DNA of 64,000 nt from Pseudomonas putida NBRC 14164 (GCF_000412675.1 NC_021505.1:2660501-2724500), one strand, 5' to 3'; shown: positions 8,059 through 16,883, counted from the first letter of the stretch. Notes: generated by a model from the sequence alone, not told the origin. Numbers and translations are program-made.

Positions 8059-8173
8059 TGGCTCACAACCTATGGCTCATATAGAACAGCATGGCTCACA
8101 ACTAATCAACACCTATGATCCAGGCTGAAACGCCCAGCCGACGGGTGGCTCATAGCGTACACATTATGAGCCA
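8059..8173. repeat. TGGCTCAYA repeat array upstream of the serine recombinase
   Basis: Direct copies of TGGCTCACA/TGGCTCATA start at 8059, 8073, 8092 and 8146, and one inverted copy TATGAGCCA lies at 8165-8173. They occupy the gap between the recombinase and the next gene on the same strand, where res sites and resolvase operators usually lie. Spacing is irregular, as in res subsites, but no classical crossover dinucleotide was assigned. Confidence 0.5.
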
Positions 8174-8180
8174 ATCAGGT

Positions 8181-8384
8181 TCACCCCCTCAGCACCCGAA
8201 TCCCCTGCTCGATGCCCTCGGCGTTCGCGTCCATGGTTTGCAGGGCGATCATCACGTTATCGCAAGTCGCGGTAGAGCCGCGCTGTTTGATCCATAGCGA
8301 CAGCTCTTCAATGCCGGCGCGCAAGGCTTGCTGGTTGAGCAGGATCAGTTCAAGGGTGTCTGCGGTTACTGTCGCTTTGTCCAT
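8181..8384 (-). CDS. Small conserved element-borne protein, 67 aa
   Basis: A 67-aa helical protein (TVTADTLELILLNQQALRAGIEELSLWIKQRGSTATCDNVMIALQTMDANAEGIEQGI) starting at ATG 8384 on the minus strand; the longer open frame upstream is rejected because its composition changes. Similar short proteins recur near Pseudomonas mobile genes, but no function is known to me. No membrane segment or DNA-binding motif is apparent. It lies upstream of, and co-directional with, the serine recombinase, separated from it by the repeat array. Confidence 0.6.
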   Translation of the reverse strand: MDKATVTADTLELILLNQQALRAGIEELSLWIKQRGSTATCDNVMIALQTMDANAEGIEQGIRVLRG

Positions 8385-8895
8385 GGTCGCTCCAGGTGAA
8401 TGACTGTCGACCAAGCGTAGCGCCTGCCAGCCAGAAAAAGGCCCCCAGCCGGACAGGAATATCGGGCCGTCCCCACCGCCACCCGTCCTTTGTGCGTCAC
8501 GAAATATACGTATCCACACGTATACCCCTGCAAAATTTTTCCAAAATTCTAAGCCCTAACTTTTACGCATTGACTCTGCAAAACAAAAAACCAACGGCCT
8601 AAGACCTGTACCCCCCAAAAAAAATTTTCCGCCCTTAAAATTATTGAATTTAACTCCCGCCGCTTAGCGCTCATAAACGCAAAATTAAATAAACCTTTGC
8701 CCCATCAGCTACTTGCCAGCGCTCCGGATAAATCCGCACCGGGATAATCCCAAGCGCAACAGAGATTCAAACGCTTGACTTAATCTTCGTCGCAATTAAC
8801 ACAAATATATGCCATTCGTCCAATAACTATTGCTCATATTAATATCTGCTTGTAATCTACAAACATGCACTAAACCATCGACGAGGGTGGTCAGC
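8385..8895. other. AT-rich intergenic control region
   Basis: About 510 bases without a convincing gene, much more AT-rich than the rest of the window from ~8500 on. It separates the leftward early-like genes from the rightward virion-like operon. It contains the inverted repeat TATACGT-N6-ACGTATA (8505-8524), a possible repressor operator, and long A and T tracts near 8620-8700. Confidence 0.5.
8830..8858 (+). promoter_or_regulatory. Candidate sigma70 promoter for the virion-like operon
   Basis: TTGCTC (8830-8835), 17-bp spacer, TAATCT (8853-8858), placed ~38 bp before the ATG at 8896, in an AT-rich stretch. Matches to consensus are partial but spacing is optimal. Confidence 0.4.
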
Positions 8896-9297
8896 ATGAA
8901 AACCAACAGCGCCGCCGTAACCCTGAGCCAACTGGCCGATCTGGTCGCCACCGACCGCAGCGCGCTGTGCCGCAACCCTCGCTTGCCGGAAGGCGCCCCT
9001 GTGCACACTGGCGCCGCCCACCGCCCCGAACACGCCTTCGCCCTGGATGCCCTGGCCGCATTCGCCTACGACCAGACTGCGCACCTCACGGAAGCCGAAT
9101 GCCGCTTGCGCCTAGCCCTGATCGGTCGCACTGAACCGTCCCGCACCAGCAAGCGCACCTGTGCCAAGCCCGGTCCGTTCCGCCTGCTCGACAACGGCGA
9201 CGGCACCCACGAAATGGTGCCCATCCTCGAACCCGACGAATTCACACTCACCGAACAACGCGGCCTGCGTGCCGCCGTGATGGAGCAATCGAAATGA
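8896..9297 (+). CDS. Hypothetical protein, first gene of the virion-like operon, 133 aa
   Basis: Starts MKTNSAAVTLSQLADLVATDRSALCRNPRLPEG after a GAGGGTGG ribosome-binding site; the longer open frame to 8830 would overlap the promoter. The first ~50 residues (SQLADLVATDRSALCR) look like a short helix-turn-helix or a polymerase/packaging-style recognition helix, but this is weak. A conserved-looking core, ALDALAAFAYDQTAHLTEAECRLRLALIGR, follows. The C-terminal ~40 residues include a LLDNGDGTHEMVPIL strand. No known family was recognised. It overlaps the next gene by 4 nt (ATGA). Confidence 0.6.
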   Translation: MKTNSAAVTLSQLADLVATDRSALCRNPRLPEGAPVHTGAAHRPEHAFALDALAAFAYDQTAHLTEAECRLRLALIGRTEPSRTSKRTCAKPGPFRLLDNGDGTHEMVPILEPDEFTLTEQRGLRAAVMEQSK

Positions 9298-9494
9298 ACT
9301 TCGCTGACCAGATTCTCGCCGCTGACCCGAACGCGGCATCGCCTTTCGCAGATGACCCCGAACTTGCGGCAGCCGTCGAAGCCGACTTCCAGGCGCTGCT
9401 TGCCCAGGTTCTGGCGGCACCGCCAATGCCCGCTGTGCAATGGCCCGCCAACGTCGTCAGCCTCGCGGCCTACAAGGCCCGTCAACCCGAGTAA
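9294..9494 (+). CDS. Small hypothetical protein, 66 aa
   Basis: An acidic, Ala/Pro-rich 66-aa protein (NFADQILAADPNAASPFADDPELAAAVEADFQALLAQVL). Its start ATG overlaps the previous stop, so translation is likely coupled. It has no signal peptide, membrane segment or recognised domain. Position and codon use match the rest of the operon. Confidence 0.55.
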   Translation: MNFADQILAADPNAASPFADDPELAAAVEADFQALLAQVLAAPPMPAVQWPANVVSLAAYKARQPE

Positions 9495-9530
9495 ACGCCC
9501 GGCCAGTGTGCCGTGGGGAGCAAACATGAA

Positions 9531-10496
9531 ATGGCCGGTTTTGCAGACCTCTTTTCCGCCGAGAACGTCGGCAATTTGATGCAGGATCCCCGGCTAGCCC
9601 TGGGATTGCAGCTCATGGCCCAAGGGCGCCCGGGTTCCAGCGCGCAGACCCTCGGCCAAGGCGGCGCCCAAGCTGTGCAGATGTATCAGCAACAGCAGCA
9701 CCAGCGGGGCCTGGCCGACTACCGCAACCGTCTCGCGCAGATGCAACAGGATCAGCTGGCCATGCAGCAACAGGCCGCCCAGGCCAAGGCACAGCGGGAA
9801 CAGGAATACCGAGCCCGTCTTGCCGATCCGAATTTCCTCGCCGGCCTGTCGCCAACCGCCCGAATGATGGCCCAGCTGGGCGTCGACCCGAACGCACTGA
9901 TCCGCGCCCAGTCCGCCGACAACCTGGCCCAGCACCGCCAGGCGCAGTTGGCCCAGCAGCAAGGCCAGTTCGACGCCCGCCAGGCGAATCATGGAAGTGG
10001 TGGTCAACCGTCTGGCCCACGCACTCCAGCGCCGCGCCCGTACATCGACCAGCCCATCGGCAACAACCAGATGCAGCGCTACAAGTTCGATCCGTCGATT
10101 GGTGACTATGCCCCTTGGGGTGAGCCATTCAACCAATACAGCCCCGGCCGCAAAGCCAAAGGCGGTGCTGACGGTATGGTCGGCGCCATCCTCAACCCTG
10201 AACAGCCAGACGCCGAAGCTGTGCCAGACGCCAGCAGCCTGCCCGGTACCGGCAGCATGCAGAGCTACATGCCGAGGCCGCAAGGCCCGGTCGGCGTCCT
10301 GCCAATGTCAGCCGCTGGCGGGAACGCATCGCAGAAACCAACCACACGTGTGCCGAACACCCGCAAGCCCGCAGTCAGCGGCGACCTGGCCGCTGCGAAA
10401 AGCGCTATCTCCGCCGGCAAGTCTCGGCAGGCAGTGGTCAACCGGTTGATGCAGGCCGGCTACACCGCCGAGCAGATCAAGGGAGCGGGGATTTGA
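9531..10496 (+). CDS. Putative phage virion (ejection/internal) protein, ~321 aa
   Basis: The chosen start is ATG 9531 (MAGFADLFSAENVGNLMQDPRLALGLQLMAQG); GTG 9513 is an in-frame alternative. Residues ~45-95 form a Gln-rich coiled coil (QMYQQQQHQRGLADYRNRLAQMQQDQLAMQQQAAQ). Then come a RMMAQLGVDPNALIRAQSADNLAQH helix, a Pro-rich low-complexity linker and a final helical motif (AAKSAISAGKSRQAVVNRLMQAGYTAEQIKGAGI). That composition and the 'DPRLALGLQLMA...' opening resemble internal or DNA-ejection proteins of podophages encoded beside large polyvalent proteins, as here. This is an inference from architecture. It ends just before the 1085-aa gene and is probably co-translated. Confidence 0.5.
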   Translation: MAGFADLFSAENVGNLMQDPRLALGLQLMAQGRPGSSAQTLGQGGAQAVQMYQQQQHQRGLADYRNRLAQMQQDQLAMQQQAAQAKAQREQEYRARLADPNFLAGLSPTARMMAQLGVDPNALIRAQSADNLAQHRQAQLAQQQGQFDARQANHGSGGQPSGPRTPAPRPYIDQPIGNNQMQRYKFDPSIGDYAPWGEPFNQYSPGRKAKGGADGMVGAILNPEQPDAEAVPDASSLPGTGSMQSYMPRPQGPVGVLPMSAAGGNASQKPTTRVPNTRKPAVSGDLAAAKSAISAGKSRQAVVNRLMQAGYTAEQIKGAGI

Positions 10497-10497
10497 A

Positions 10498-13400
10498 ATG
10501 GCCCTGTCCTTTGACGACCTGCCGGACGAACAACCGGTAGTAGCTGCCGCGCAGACCGCGCCCGTCGCACAAGGTGGTCTTTCCTTTGACGACCTGCCAG
10601 ACGAGCAGCCCGCCGCTGCGCCAACTGTTCAACCGCAGGGCCTCGACCCGATGGAACTATACCGGGGCGCTGCGCGGTCGGTGGACAACATGGGGCTGGC
10701 TGCTGGTCGCATCCTAGGCATCCCCGCTGCGCAGACCTTCGACGCGGCACGCGGGATGTTTACCGACGACGATCCGAACATGGCGCAGAACGCCCTGCGC
10801 GAGCATGTGCTTGATCCGCTGCAGCGGCGCGCTGATTCCCTGGCGCCCGCTCCAGACGCACTGTTCGGCAACAAGCTGATGAACGCGGGCGGCGGGTTTG
10901 CCGGGAATCTTGCCGCTATGCTCGCCACTGGTGGGCTGTCCCGCGCTACGGCTGCACTCCCTGCAGCAGCGCCGACATCTGTGCTGCCCGGCGTGGCCAG
11001 CCAACTTGGACAAGCAGCCAAGACCATGGCCGTGCCCGCCACGACCAATGCAATCAACACGGGGCACGACGTGACCGCCGAAACCGGTAGCGTCCCCGAA
11101 GGCCTGAAAGCTGCAATCGCCGCTGGTGCGGGTGATGTGGCAATGGGGCTAATCCCCGCCAATCTGCCCGGCAATCTGGCAACGCGCCTGGCTACCGGTG
11201 CTCCCCTTGGCGTAGCGACGGGCGAAGCATCGCGACAACTGCGCAACGCTGCCGTCCCGAGCAGTATGCAGACCCCATTCAACGCCCAAGACGCGATGGT
11301 TAACGCTGCCATGGGTTCGGTGCTGGGCGGTGTGCTGGGTCGTGCTCCTGACCCCGCTGCCATGCCGGCCCAGGCCCAGCAGCCCGAAGCCCCGCCAGTT
11401 TCACCGCAGCCGGTCCCGGCACCTGTGCCAAAAACCCCATTCGCCGGTAGCCAGGACATTGCGCCGCTACTCGATAACCTAGGCGTACAGGGTGAACAGC
11501 GCACCCAGTCGCTCGACCTGCTGCGCCCAGCCGAACAGGACATCGAGACCCGCCGCCGTGGCGTCGTGACCATGGACGAACAACGCCGCCTGGCCAGCCT
11601 GATCGGCCTCGATGGGGCACAGGCGCAGGCATTCAGCCGCAAGATTGGCCAGGCCTGGAATGCTGAACAGATCATCGCTGGCACCGACCTTGTGAGTGAC
11701 CGCCTGAAAACGGTCATGGAGCAGCAACAACGCATCGCCAGCGGCCAGGCTACCGACCTGGAAAAGGCCGCATTTGTGCAAGACCTGGGCGACATGAAAG
11801 TCATGTTCGGTGAACTCATGGGCGCCCGCGCCGAGAGTGGCCGGGCACTGGCAGCACAGCGCCGCCAGGTGCAGAACATCAACGACGCAGCGCGAATCCT
11901 TGAGGGTATTGGGGGCGTGCAAGGCGCTGACGACCTGGCAGCAGCCATCGGCAAGGCAGTCCAGGCTGGTGGCGTACAGAACCTGGCTAAGCTGGTCGGC
12001 CAGCCCGAGAGCAAGATGCAACGCCTGTTCGGGTATTACTTCCGGGCGGCCCTGCTCAGTGGCGTGCGCACCCACGCGGTGAACATCACCAGCAACACCG
12101 CCACCCTTGGCAACGAGATTATCGAGCGCAGCATTGCCGCAGGCATCGGTAGTGCCAAGCGCCTCGCTACTGGCGGCAAGTCCGGCCAGACCGTTTTCGC
12201 TGAACCCCTCGACCTGCTGATCGGCATGAGCCGGGGCATGGCCAAGGCCGGCACCGCAGCCACCGATGCTTTCCGCACCGGCGAATCCGCTGTGCTGGGT
12301 GGCCAGGCCAAACAGGACAACAGCCAGGGCCTGAACAACACCCCGCGCCGGCCCGGTGTGCTGGGTGGTGCAGCCTTCGCAGCCGACCGCATCGCAAGCC
12401 TGCCTTACCGCGCACTCGGTGCGGAAGACGCTTGGTTTGGCACGCTTAATTTCGAAGCCGAACTGCGCACCTTGGCCCGTCGTGAAGCACTGGTCGAGAA
12501 ACGCCAAGGCCAATTACCCGAGGGCGTGAAGTTCAGCCAGCGCATCGACCAGCTCACGCAGAACCCCACGCCCAAGATGATCGAAGCGGCAGGCCTTCAC
12601 GCCCGCACCAACACGTTCAACAGCAAAGCCGGTGCATTTGCGCAAGCGGTCATGTCAGCCAAGAGCAAAGCGCCCTGGCTGAACCTGATTGTGCCCTTCG
12701 TCCGCACTCCGGCCAACGTGGTCAAGTTCGGATTGCACCGCACGCCGCTGGCGCCTCTGTTCAAAGAAGTGCGCGAAGACTTCGCCGCAGGTGGTGCACG
12801 ACAGGAGCGCGCCGCCGCCCGGATCGTTTGGGGCACTGGCGTGATGGTCATGGCCGGGATGGCTGCTCAGGCTGGATACATCACGGGTGCAGGCCCTGAT
12901 GACAAGAAGGAAAAACAGGCCTTGCTAGCTACCGGCTGGCGTCCGTACTCGGTCAAGGTGGGCGACACCTACCACGAATACAACCGCCTGGATCCCTTCG
13001 CCCAATGGCTCGGCCTGGCCGCCGACATGACCACCATGGACTACCAGCATAAAGACGCGGCTGATGTTGCCGTTGCCGCGCTTGGTTCGCTGGTGAACAA
13101 CACGATCAATAAAACTTACATGGCTGGCTTGAGTAACTTCGTCGAGTTCATGCAAGACCCGAAGCGCAACGCCGAATGGTACTCCCGGCAGATGGTCGGG
13201 ACCATGGCCCAGCCGTTCACACTGCTGAGCAACATCGCCAGCGAGACCGACCCCTTCGCCCGTGAAGGTGACTCGATCCTTGATTCGATCAAGTACCGCC
13301 TACCGGGCCTGCGCAACGACCTGGCTACCAAGCTCGATGGCTACGGTGAACCTGTGCCCAACCGTCGGTATCCGGGTGGCCCGTTCTCGATTGGCGCGCC

Positions 13401-13755
13401 CATCGCCCAGTCACAGGAAACAACCGACCCGGTACGCATCGAAGCTAGCCGATTAGGTTGGGCGCCTACCGAGTTCCAGAAGTCGCTGACCCTCAGTGGC
13501 AAGAAAATCGAAATCCCCGCCGAGCAGCACCATGAATTGGCAGAGCTGGCCGGCAAGCTGACCCACCGCGCTGCGCAAAAACTCATGCGTTCTCCAGGCT
13601 GGGCAAAGCTGGATGACGACCAGAAGCGTGACGCCCTGCAGGACGCGGCAACCAAGGCCCGCACCTCTGTGCGCCTGGCCTCGATCCCCTTTGTCACAAG
13701 AGGCAACCGCGCTGCCCTCGACAAATTGCGCGACCAGATGGAGGCACAACGATGA
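10498..13755 (+). CDS. Large phage-like polyvalent/internal virion protein, 1085 aa
   Basis: The largest gene of the element. The N-terminus carries a duplicated FDDLPDEQP motif (residues 5-13 and ~31-39). It is followed by long hydrophobic-amphipathic Ala/Gly-rich stretches (~90-260), a Pro-rich linker (~290-310) and a helical middle. The block FRAALLSGVRTHAVNITSNTATLGNEIIE (~515-545) is typical of large phage 'polyvalent' or internal-core proteins (THxxNxxSN). A later block, SKAPWLNLIVPFVRTPANVVKFGLHRTPLAPLF, also recurs in such proteins, as does YLGLAADM-type sequence (here WLGLAADMTTMDYQHKD). Likely packaged in the capsid and ejected with DNA. It contains no recognisable lytic transglycosylase or RNA-polymerase motif. 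Stop and next start overlap by 4 nt. Confidence 0.6.
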   Translation: MALSFDDLPDEQPVVAAAQTAPVAQGGLSFDDLPDEQPAAAPTVQPQGLDPMELYRGAARSVDNMGLAAGRILGIPAAQTFDAARGMFTDDDPNMAQNALREHVLDPLQRRADSLAPAPDALFGNKLMNAGGGFAGNLAAMLATGGLSRATAALPAAAPTSVLPGVASQLGQAAKTMAVPATTNAINTGHDVTAETGSVPEGLKAAIAAGAGDVAMGLIPANLPGNLATRLATGAPLGVATGEASRQLRNAAVPSSMQTPFNAQDAMVNAAMGSVLGGVLGRAPDPAAMPAQAQQPEAPPVSPQPVPAPVPKTPFAGSQDIAPLLDNLGVQGEQRTQSLDLLRPAEQDIETRRRGVVTMDEQRRLASLIGLDGAQAQAFSRKIGQAWNAEQIIAGTDLVSDRLKTVMEQQQRIASGQATDLEKAAFVQDLGDMKVMFGELMGARAESGRALAAQRRQVQNINDAARILEGIGGVQGADDLAAAIGKAVQAGGVQNLAKLVGQPESKMQRLFGYYFRAALLSGVRTHAVNITSNTATLGNEIIERSIAAGIGSAKRLATGGKSGQTVFAEPLDLLIGMSRGMAKAGTAATDAFRTGESAVLGGQAKQDNSQGLNNTPRRPGVLGGAAFAADRIASLPYRALGAEDAWFGTLNFEAELRTLARREALVEKRQGQLPEGVKFSQRIDQLTQNPTPKMIEAAGLHARTNTFNSKAGAFAQAVMSAKSKAPWLNLIVPFVRTPANVVKFGLHRTPLAPLFKEVREDFAAGGARQERAAARIVWGTGVMVMAGMAAQAGYITGAGPDDKKEKQALLATGWRPYSVKVGDTYHEYNRLDPFAQWLGLAADMTTMDYQHKDAADVAVAALGSLVNNTINKTYMAGLSNFVEFMQDPKRNAEWYSRQMVGTMAQPFTLLSNIASETDPFAREGDSILDSIKYRLPGLRNDLATKLDGYGEPVPNRRYPGGPFSIGAPIAQSQETTDPVRIEASRLGWAPTEFQKSLTLSGKKIEIPAEQHHELAELAGKLTHRAAQKLMRSPGWAKLDDDQKRDALQDAATKARTSVRLASIPFVTRGNRAALDKLRDQMEAQR

Positions 13756-14003
13756 CCACCGAAATTGAACAGGCCGAAGCCGCTGTGCGCCAGGCCGAAG
13801 GCGAGTACCGCGAACTGGAGCGCGCTGCCGCCATGCTGCGCGACCGCCTGCCCGCTGCTCAGCAGGAACTGGAATCCGCACGCGCACAGCTGCGCCGCTT
13901 GAAACAGGAGGACGGCACCGCCGCCACACTGTGCCAGCAGCGTGAAATCGACCGACTCACCGCCGCCATCGCCGCAGCCAACGAGGACCGCAGTCATGCA
14001 TGA
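13752..14003 (+). CDS. Small coiled-coil protein, 83 aa
   Basis: Almost entirely a charged coiled coil (EIEQAEAAVRQAEGEYRELERAAAMLRDRLPAAQQELESARAQLRRLKQ) with a short C-terminal tail. The start overlaps the previous stop (ATGA). No known family was recognised. In phage modules such small coiled-coil proteins may be assembly chaperones or spanin-like decoys, but there is no signal peptide here, so an internal assembly role is more plausible. Confidence 0.55.
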   Translation: MTTEIEQAEAAVRQAEGEYRELERAAAMLRDRLPAAQQELESARAQLRRLKQEDGTAATLCQQREIDRLTAAIAAANEDRSHA

Positions 14004-14556
14004 CATCGAACACCTGAACAACCTGCGGCAATCGGCCGAGTGGCACAACGTCGACACCGCCCGCGCCAAGCTGACCACTACCGTGGATGGTGAGTACATC
14101 ATCACCTTCGACAGGCCCGTCGTGGACCTTGGCCCGTGGACTGAGTCCGCACCAGAGCGCACTGTCACCGCCCGCAGCGCCGAAGGCGCAGAAATCGCAC
14201 TGCTCCACGGCCTGGTCAAGCTGCATGTGTGCGAGCGCCGCCGTGTGCGTACCGGTGTCGTGGTCGGCTGGACCTGTGCCGACATCGCCCGTAAACCGTT
14301 GACCGCCGGAGAAATTGCTGCGTTCAAGGCCAGGACCAACCCGGCCCGGAAGATCGAGAAATTGCAGGAAGAGCTGACCGAAGCCCTGGCACGGCAAGCC
14401 GCCCGCGCTGCAGCCGCACAAGGCGCCGCCGACCTGGCTGAGCGCTACGGCCTGGCCGCAGCCGCACCTGTGCAAACCAGCAAGCCCACCGGCACCGTCA
14501 GCGGTCGCCCAAGCAAAGCCAAGCGCGCATCGCGCCAAGAGGTGAACCATGAGTGA
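13996..14556 (+). CDS. Hypothetical protein of the virion-like operon, 186 aa
   Basis: Starts MHDIEHLNNLRQSAEWHN at ATG 13996, overlapping the previous stop by 8 nt; an open frame to 13942 exists but lacks a better start. Residues ~25-110 are predicted beta-rich (YIITFDRPVVDLGPW, ALLHGLVKLHVCERRRVRTGVVVGWTCADIAR). Then comes a charged helix (ARKIEKLQEELTEALARQAARAAAAQGAADLAERYG) and a basic tail ending in SGRPSKAKRASRQ. The basic tail suggests nucleic-acid or scaffold contact. I do not recognise the family. Confidence 0.55.
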   Translation: MHDIEHLNNLRQSAEWHNVDTARAKLTTTVDGEYIITFDRPVVDLGPWTESAPERTVTARSAEGAEIALLHGLVKLHVCERRRVRTGVVVGWTCADIARKPLTAGEIAAFKARTNPARKIEKLQEELTEALARQAARAAAAQGAADLAERYGLAAAAPVQTSKPTGTVSGRPSKAKRASRQEVNHE

Positions 14557-15538
14557 TTCCATTCAAGTCGAGCCAATCGACGGTCCTGACGAAGACGTAC
14601 CGGTCGACGGCATCGCCGCCGTGTTGACCGACAGCGTGGGCATCCCCAACGACGCCGGCCCTGACACACCTGTGCCAGAAGCAGACGCCACAGCGGTGGA
14701 GGAATACGACGCCCACGCACAGCAACGGGATGAACACCTGAGCGACGATGGCCAGGAGGACGAACAGGGACCGCAAGGCAAACAGCAGCAACGTGTGCCA
14801 TTAGGCGCGTTGCAGGAAGAAAGACGCGCACGCCAGGCCGCACAGGAGCAGGCTCGCCAGCTGCAAGCGCAGCTCGCCCAACTCCAGGCGCAGCAGGATC
14901 AGTTCCGGGCCATGCAACAGCAGCTGGCTGCCCAACAACAGGCACAACAGATCCCAGCCTTTGAGGATGATCCCGAAGGGCATGTCGCTGCGAAGTTCCA
15001 GCAGATTGAGCAGCATATTGTCGGCCAGCAGCAAGCAGCTGTGCAGCGCGCACAGTTCGAGCAGGCCGCCGCTCAGGTTGGTCAAGAGCTGCAGGAGATG
15101 GCGCCGCAGGTGGTGGCTATCGAACAGGAATTCGCAGCCACGCACAGCGATTATCACGACGCCTACGCGCACCTCAACGCCGAGGTCGACCGCCGCATCG
15201 CGCAGCAACACCCGCATGCCAGTCCGGCCGAACACGCCTTCGCCAAACAGATTGCCCTGTTGGCGTTCGTCAAGGACAGCCAGGCCAAGGGATTGAATCC
15301 GGCACAGCTGATCTACGGCAAGGCGCAGGAACTGGGTTACCAGGCACAACATCGTGCCCCCGCACCGGCACGGCGCCAGGCCCCGACCAGCCTGTCGACC
15401 CTGGCCGCTGACGGCAAGGCCCCAGACCAGCGTGGGCACCTCAGCGCCAGCCAGGTATCCAACATGTCGAACGAGGATTTTGACGCGCTGTGGTCGCAGA
15501 TGGCAGCCGACGCACGCACACCCGGCTTTGGGCTTTGA
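14549..15538 (+). CDS. Putative phage scaffolding-like protein, 329 aa
   Basis: Architecture typical of tailed-phage scaffolds: a very acidic N-terminus (~1-75), then VPLGALQEERRARQAAQEQARQLQAQLAQLQAQQDQ, a long Gln-rich coiled coil beginning with the 'P-x-x-ALQEERxxR' signature common in scaffolding proteins. Next are FEDDPEGHVAAKFQQIEQHI, more helices (~140-250) and a C-terminal segment with a helix-turn 'SNMSNEDFDALWSQM', where scaffolds usually contact capsid. No protease motif is seen. The ATG overlaps the previous stop by 8 nt. No major capsid or portal gene lies next to it, which is unusual. In satellites a private scaffold can redirect helper capsid size, so this is a leading but untested idea. 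Confidence 0.55.
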   Translation: MSDSIQVEPIDGPDEDVPVDGIAAVLTDSVGIPNDAGPDTPVPEADATAVEEYDAHAQQRDEHLSDDGQEDEQGPQGKQQQRVPLGALQEERRARQAAQEQARQLQAQLAQLQAQQDQFRAMQQQLAAQQQAQQIPAFEDDPEGHVAAKFQQIEQHIVGQQQAAVQRAQFEQAAAQVGQELQEMAPQVVAIEQEFAATHSDYHDAYAHLNAEVDRRIAQQHPHASPAEHAFAKQIALLAFVKDSQAKGLNPAQLIYGKAQELGYQAQHRAPAPARRQAPTSLSTLAADGKAPDQRGHLSASQVSNMSNEDFDALWSQMAADARTPGFGL

Positions 15539-15567
15539 TCATGGGCGCGGATTCGAGGGAAACCAAA

Positions 15568-15819
15568 ATGGCTCGCTGCCTGGCCGCTGTACAGCTAGGT
15601 GTCGAGCGCTGGGCGAACGCCGACGAACGCCGCCAAGGACGGGCGTTTCTGCGCGGTGTGCGCGTGGCGCTGTGGTGCGTCAGCATGCGCATGACACCGA
15701 GCCAACTAGAAGCGGAGCTGCGCGCCGAGTTGTTCGGTACGGCTCCACCACAACTGCCATGCAGAGCGAATACAAAGTGTGCAATGCGTGGCGCACATGA
15801 GGTATTAGAGAATGGCTGA
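15568..15819 (+). CDS. Small hypothetical protein, ~83 aa
   Basis: Start chosen at ATG 15568 (MARCLAAVQLGVERWANADERRQ) behind a GAGGG site; ATG 15541 in the same frame would add nine residues. Cys-containing and Arg-rich (RMTPSQLEAELRAELFGTAPPQLPC). No family recognised. The last bases overlap the next small ORF. Confidence 0.45.
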   Translation: MARCLAAVQLGVERWANADERRQGRAFLRGVRVALWCVSMRMTPSQLEAELRAELFGTAPPQLPCRANTKCAMRGAHEVLENG

Positions 15820-15934
15820 CAAACGACCTGGCGTTACCAAGAAGCCGCAGGGAGATTCGACGTTCTTCCCGCAGACGATTCACCCCTCAATGCCTAAGCG
15901 CAAACCCAAGGGTGGGAAAGGCAGGGGCAAGTGA
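15812..15934 (+). CDS. Very small basic protein, 40 aa
   Basis: ATG 15812 to TGA 15932-15934: MADKRPGVTKKPQGDSTF..., ending in the Lys/Gly-rich PKRKPKGGKGRGK. A GAGGT site lies 9 nt upstream and the start overlaps the previous gene. The composition (basic tail, no hydrophobic segment) suggests nucleic-acid binding or a minor structural peptide. Short length makes this tentative. Confidence 0.4.
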   Translation: MADKRPGVTKKPQGDSTFFPQTIHPSMPKRKPKGGKGRGK

Positions 15935-15970
15935 GGAGGTCAATCACAGGTGGGCAGGGATGCCTTATTC

Positions 15971-16756
15971 TTAATCGTCAGCTTTAGCTCTAACCACGCT
16001 CAAATCGAATTCAGAGGTGGAATACCAAAAGGCCTCCTTCCTTCTCCCACCGACTGCATCGTCGTACTCAATCCAGAATTTCCCTGTAGTCACGCCTTCT
16101 AAGAGCGGGAAATCGAAAGCGACAGTTACCTGATGGCCCTCGGGCATGTCGCCCAACTCTAGCGGCTCACCATCATTAACATGCGGATCGGATTGCAGTA
16201 CCACATTGAGCGCTTTCTTGCCTTCGTTTCTAGCGCGAATTTTTCGTCGCACCCAACGTTCTGTCGGACTGTGGATGAATGAGCCGACGTCAAAGGTAAA
16301 TAACGCTTTGAGGGCTCTATCCCGCTCCTGCTTAGTGGTCTTGACCATCTCTTTATGCTGCTCGACCGAATTTTTCAATTCGGTAGCCTGCATTCGCAGT
16401 TCGTAGCCTTGCTGCAGGAACCCCAGCACAAGCCAGAGGAATGCCACCGGGCCGAAAGCGCCGGCAAGGAAGTCGCCCACTTCGTTCAAGGGCATTTCGC
16501 CAAGAGAACCGATCCGCCCCCAGGTCAGCACAGTCATACCAACCAAGTAGGTTAGTGTGGCGGCAGCACCGATCTCTACCATGTGCTGGCGCAAGTGCCA
16601 TTCTGGTTCGCTGCGTTTCCTGTTGATACGCACTGCGACCGCCACAACCGCGACGGCCGCGAACACCAGCACAGTCGCCCAGTGCAGAAACGGCATTACA
16701 TCGTCAGGCGGCACCTTCCAGTAGACACCGCCCACCGGCTCCCACAAACCCGCCAT
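15971..16756 (-). CDS. Prophage-associated membrane protein with coiled coil, 261 aa
   Basis: Three predicted membrane helices: ~23-42 (HWATVLVFAAVAVVAVAV), ~62-80 (AAATLTYLVGMTVLTW) and ~100-118 (FGPVAFLWLVLGFLQQG). A charged coiled coil follows (ELKNSVEQHKEMVKTTKQERDRAL), then a ~120-residue soluble beta-rich C-terminal domain. The GDFLAGAFGPVAFLWLVLGFLQQGYELRMQ block is a motif I recall from many prophage and island membrane proteins of unknown function. It is transcribed opposite to the virion-like operon and its base use is less GC-rich, as expected for cargo. A role in phage exclusion or sensing is possible but unproven. Confidence 0.65.
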   Translation of the reverse strand: MAGLWEPVGGVYWKVPPDDVMPFLHWATVLVFAAVAVVAVAVRINRKRSEPEWHLRQHMVEIGAAATLTYLVGMTVLTWGRIGSLGEMPLNEVGDFLAGAFGPVAFLWLVLGFLQQGYELRMQATELKNSVEQHKEMVKTTKQERDRALKALFTFDVGSFIHSPTERWVRRKIRARNEGKKALNVVLQSDPHVNDGEPLELGDMPEGHQVTVAFDFPLLEGVTTGKFWIEYDDAVGGRRKEAFWYSTSEFDLSVVRAKADD

Positions 16757-16883
16757 TGCAACCCCTTTGCTTTATCCGTGGCACATGGCCAGCGATGATA
16801 GCGGCGTCGATCTGCTGAGGGAACTCTTGCAGGCTGTCACAGTTGTGCTGAACTTCTTGGGCCACCCGCTGGAGCATGCAGCC

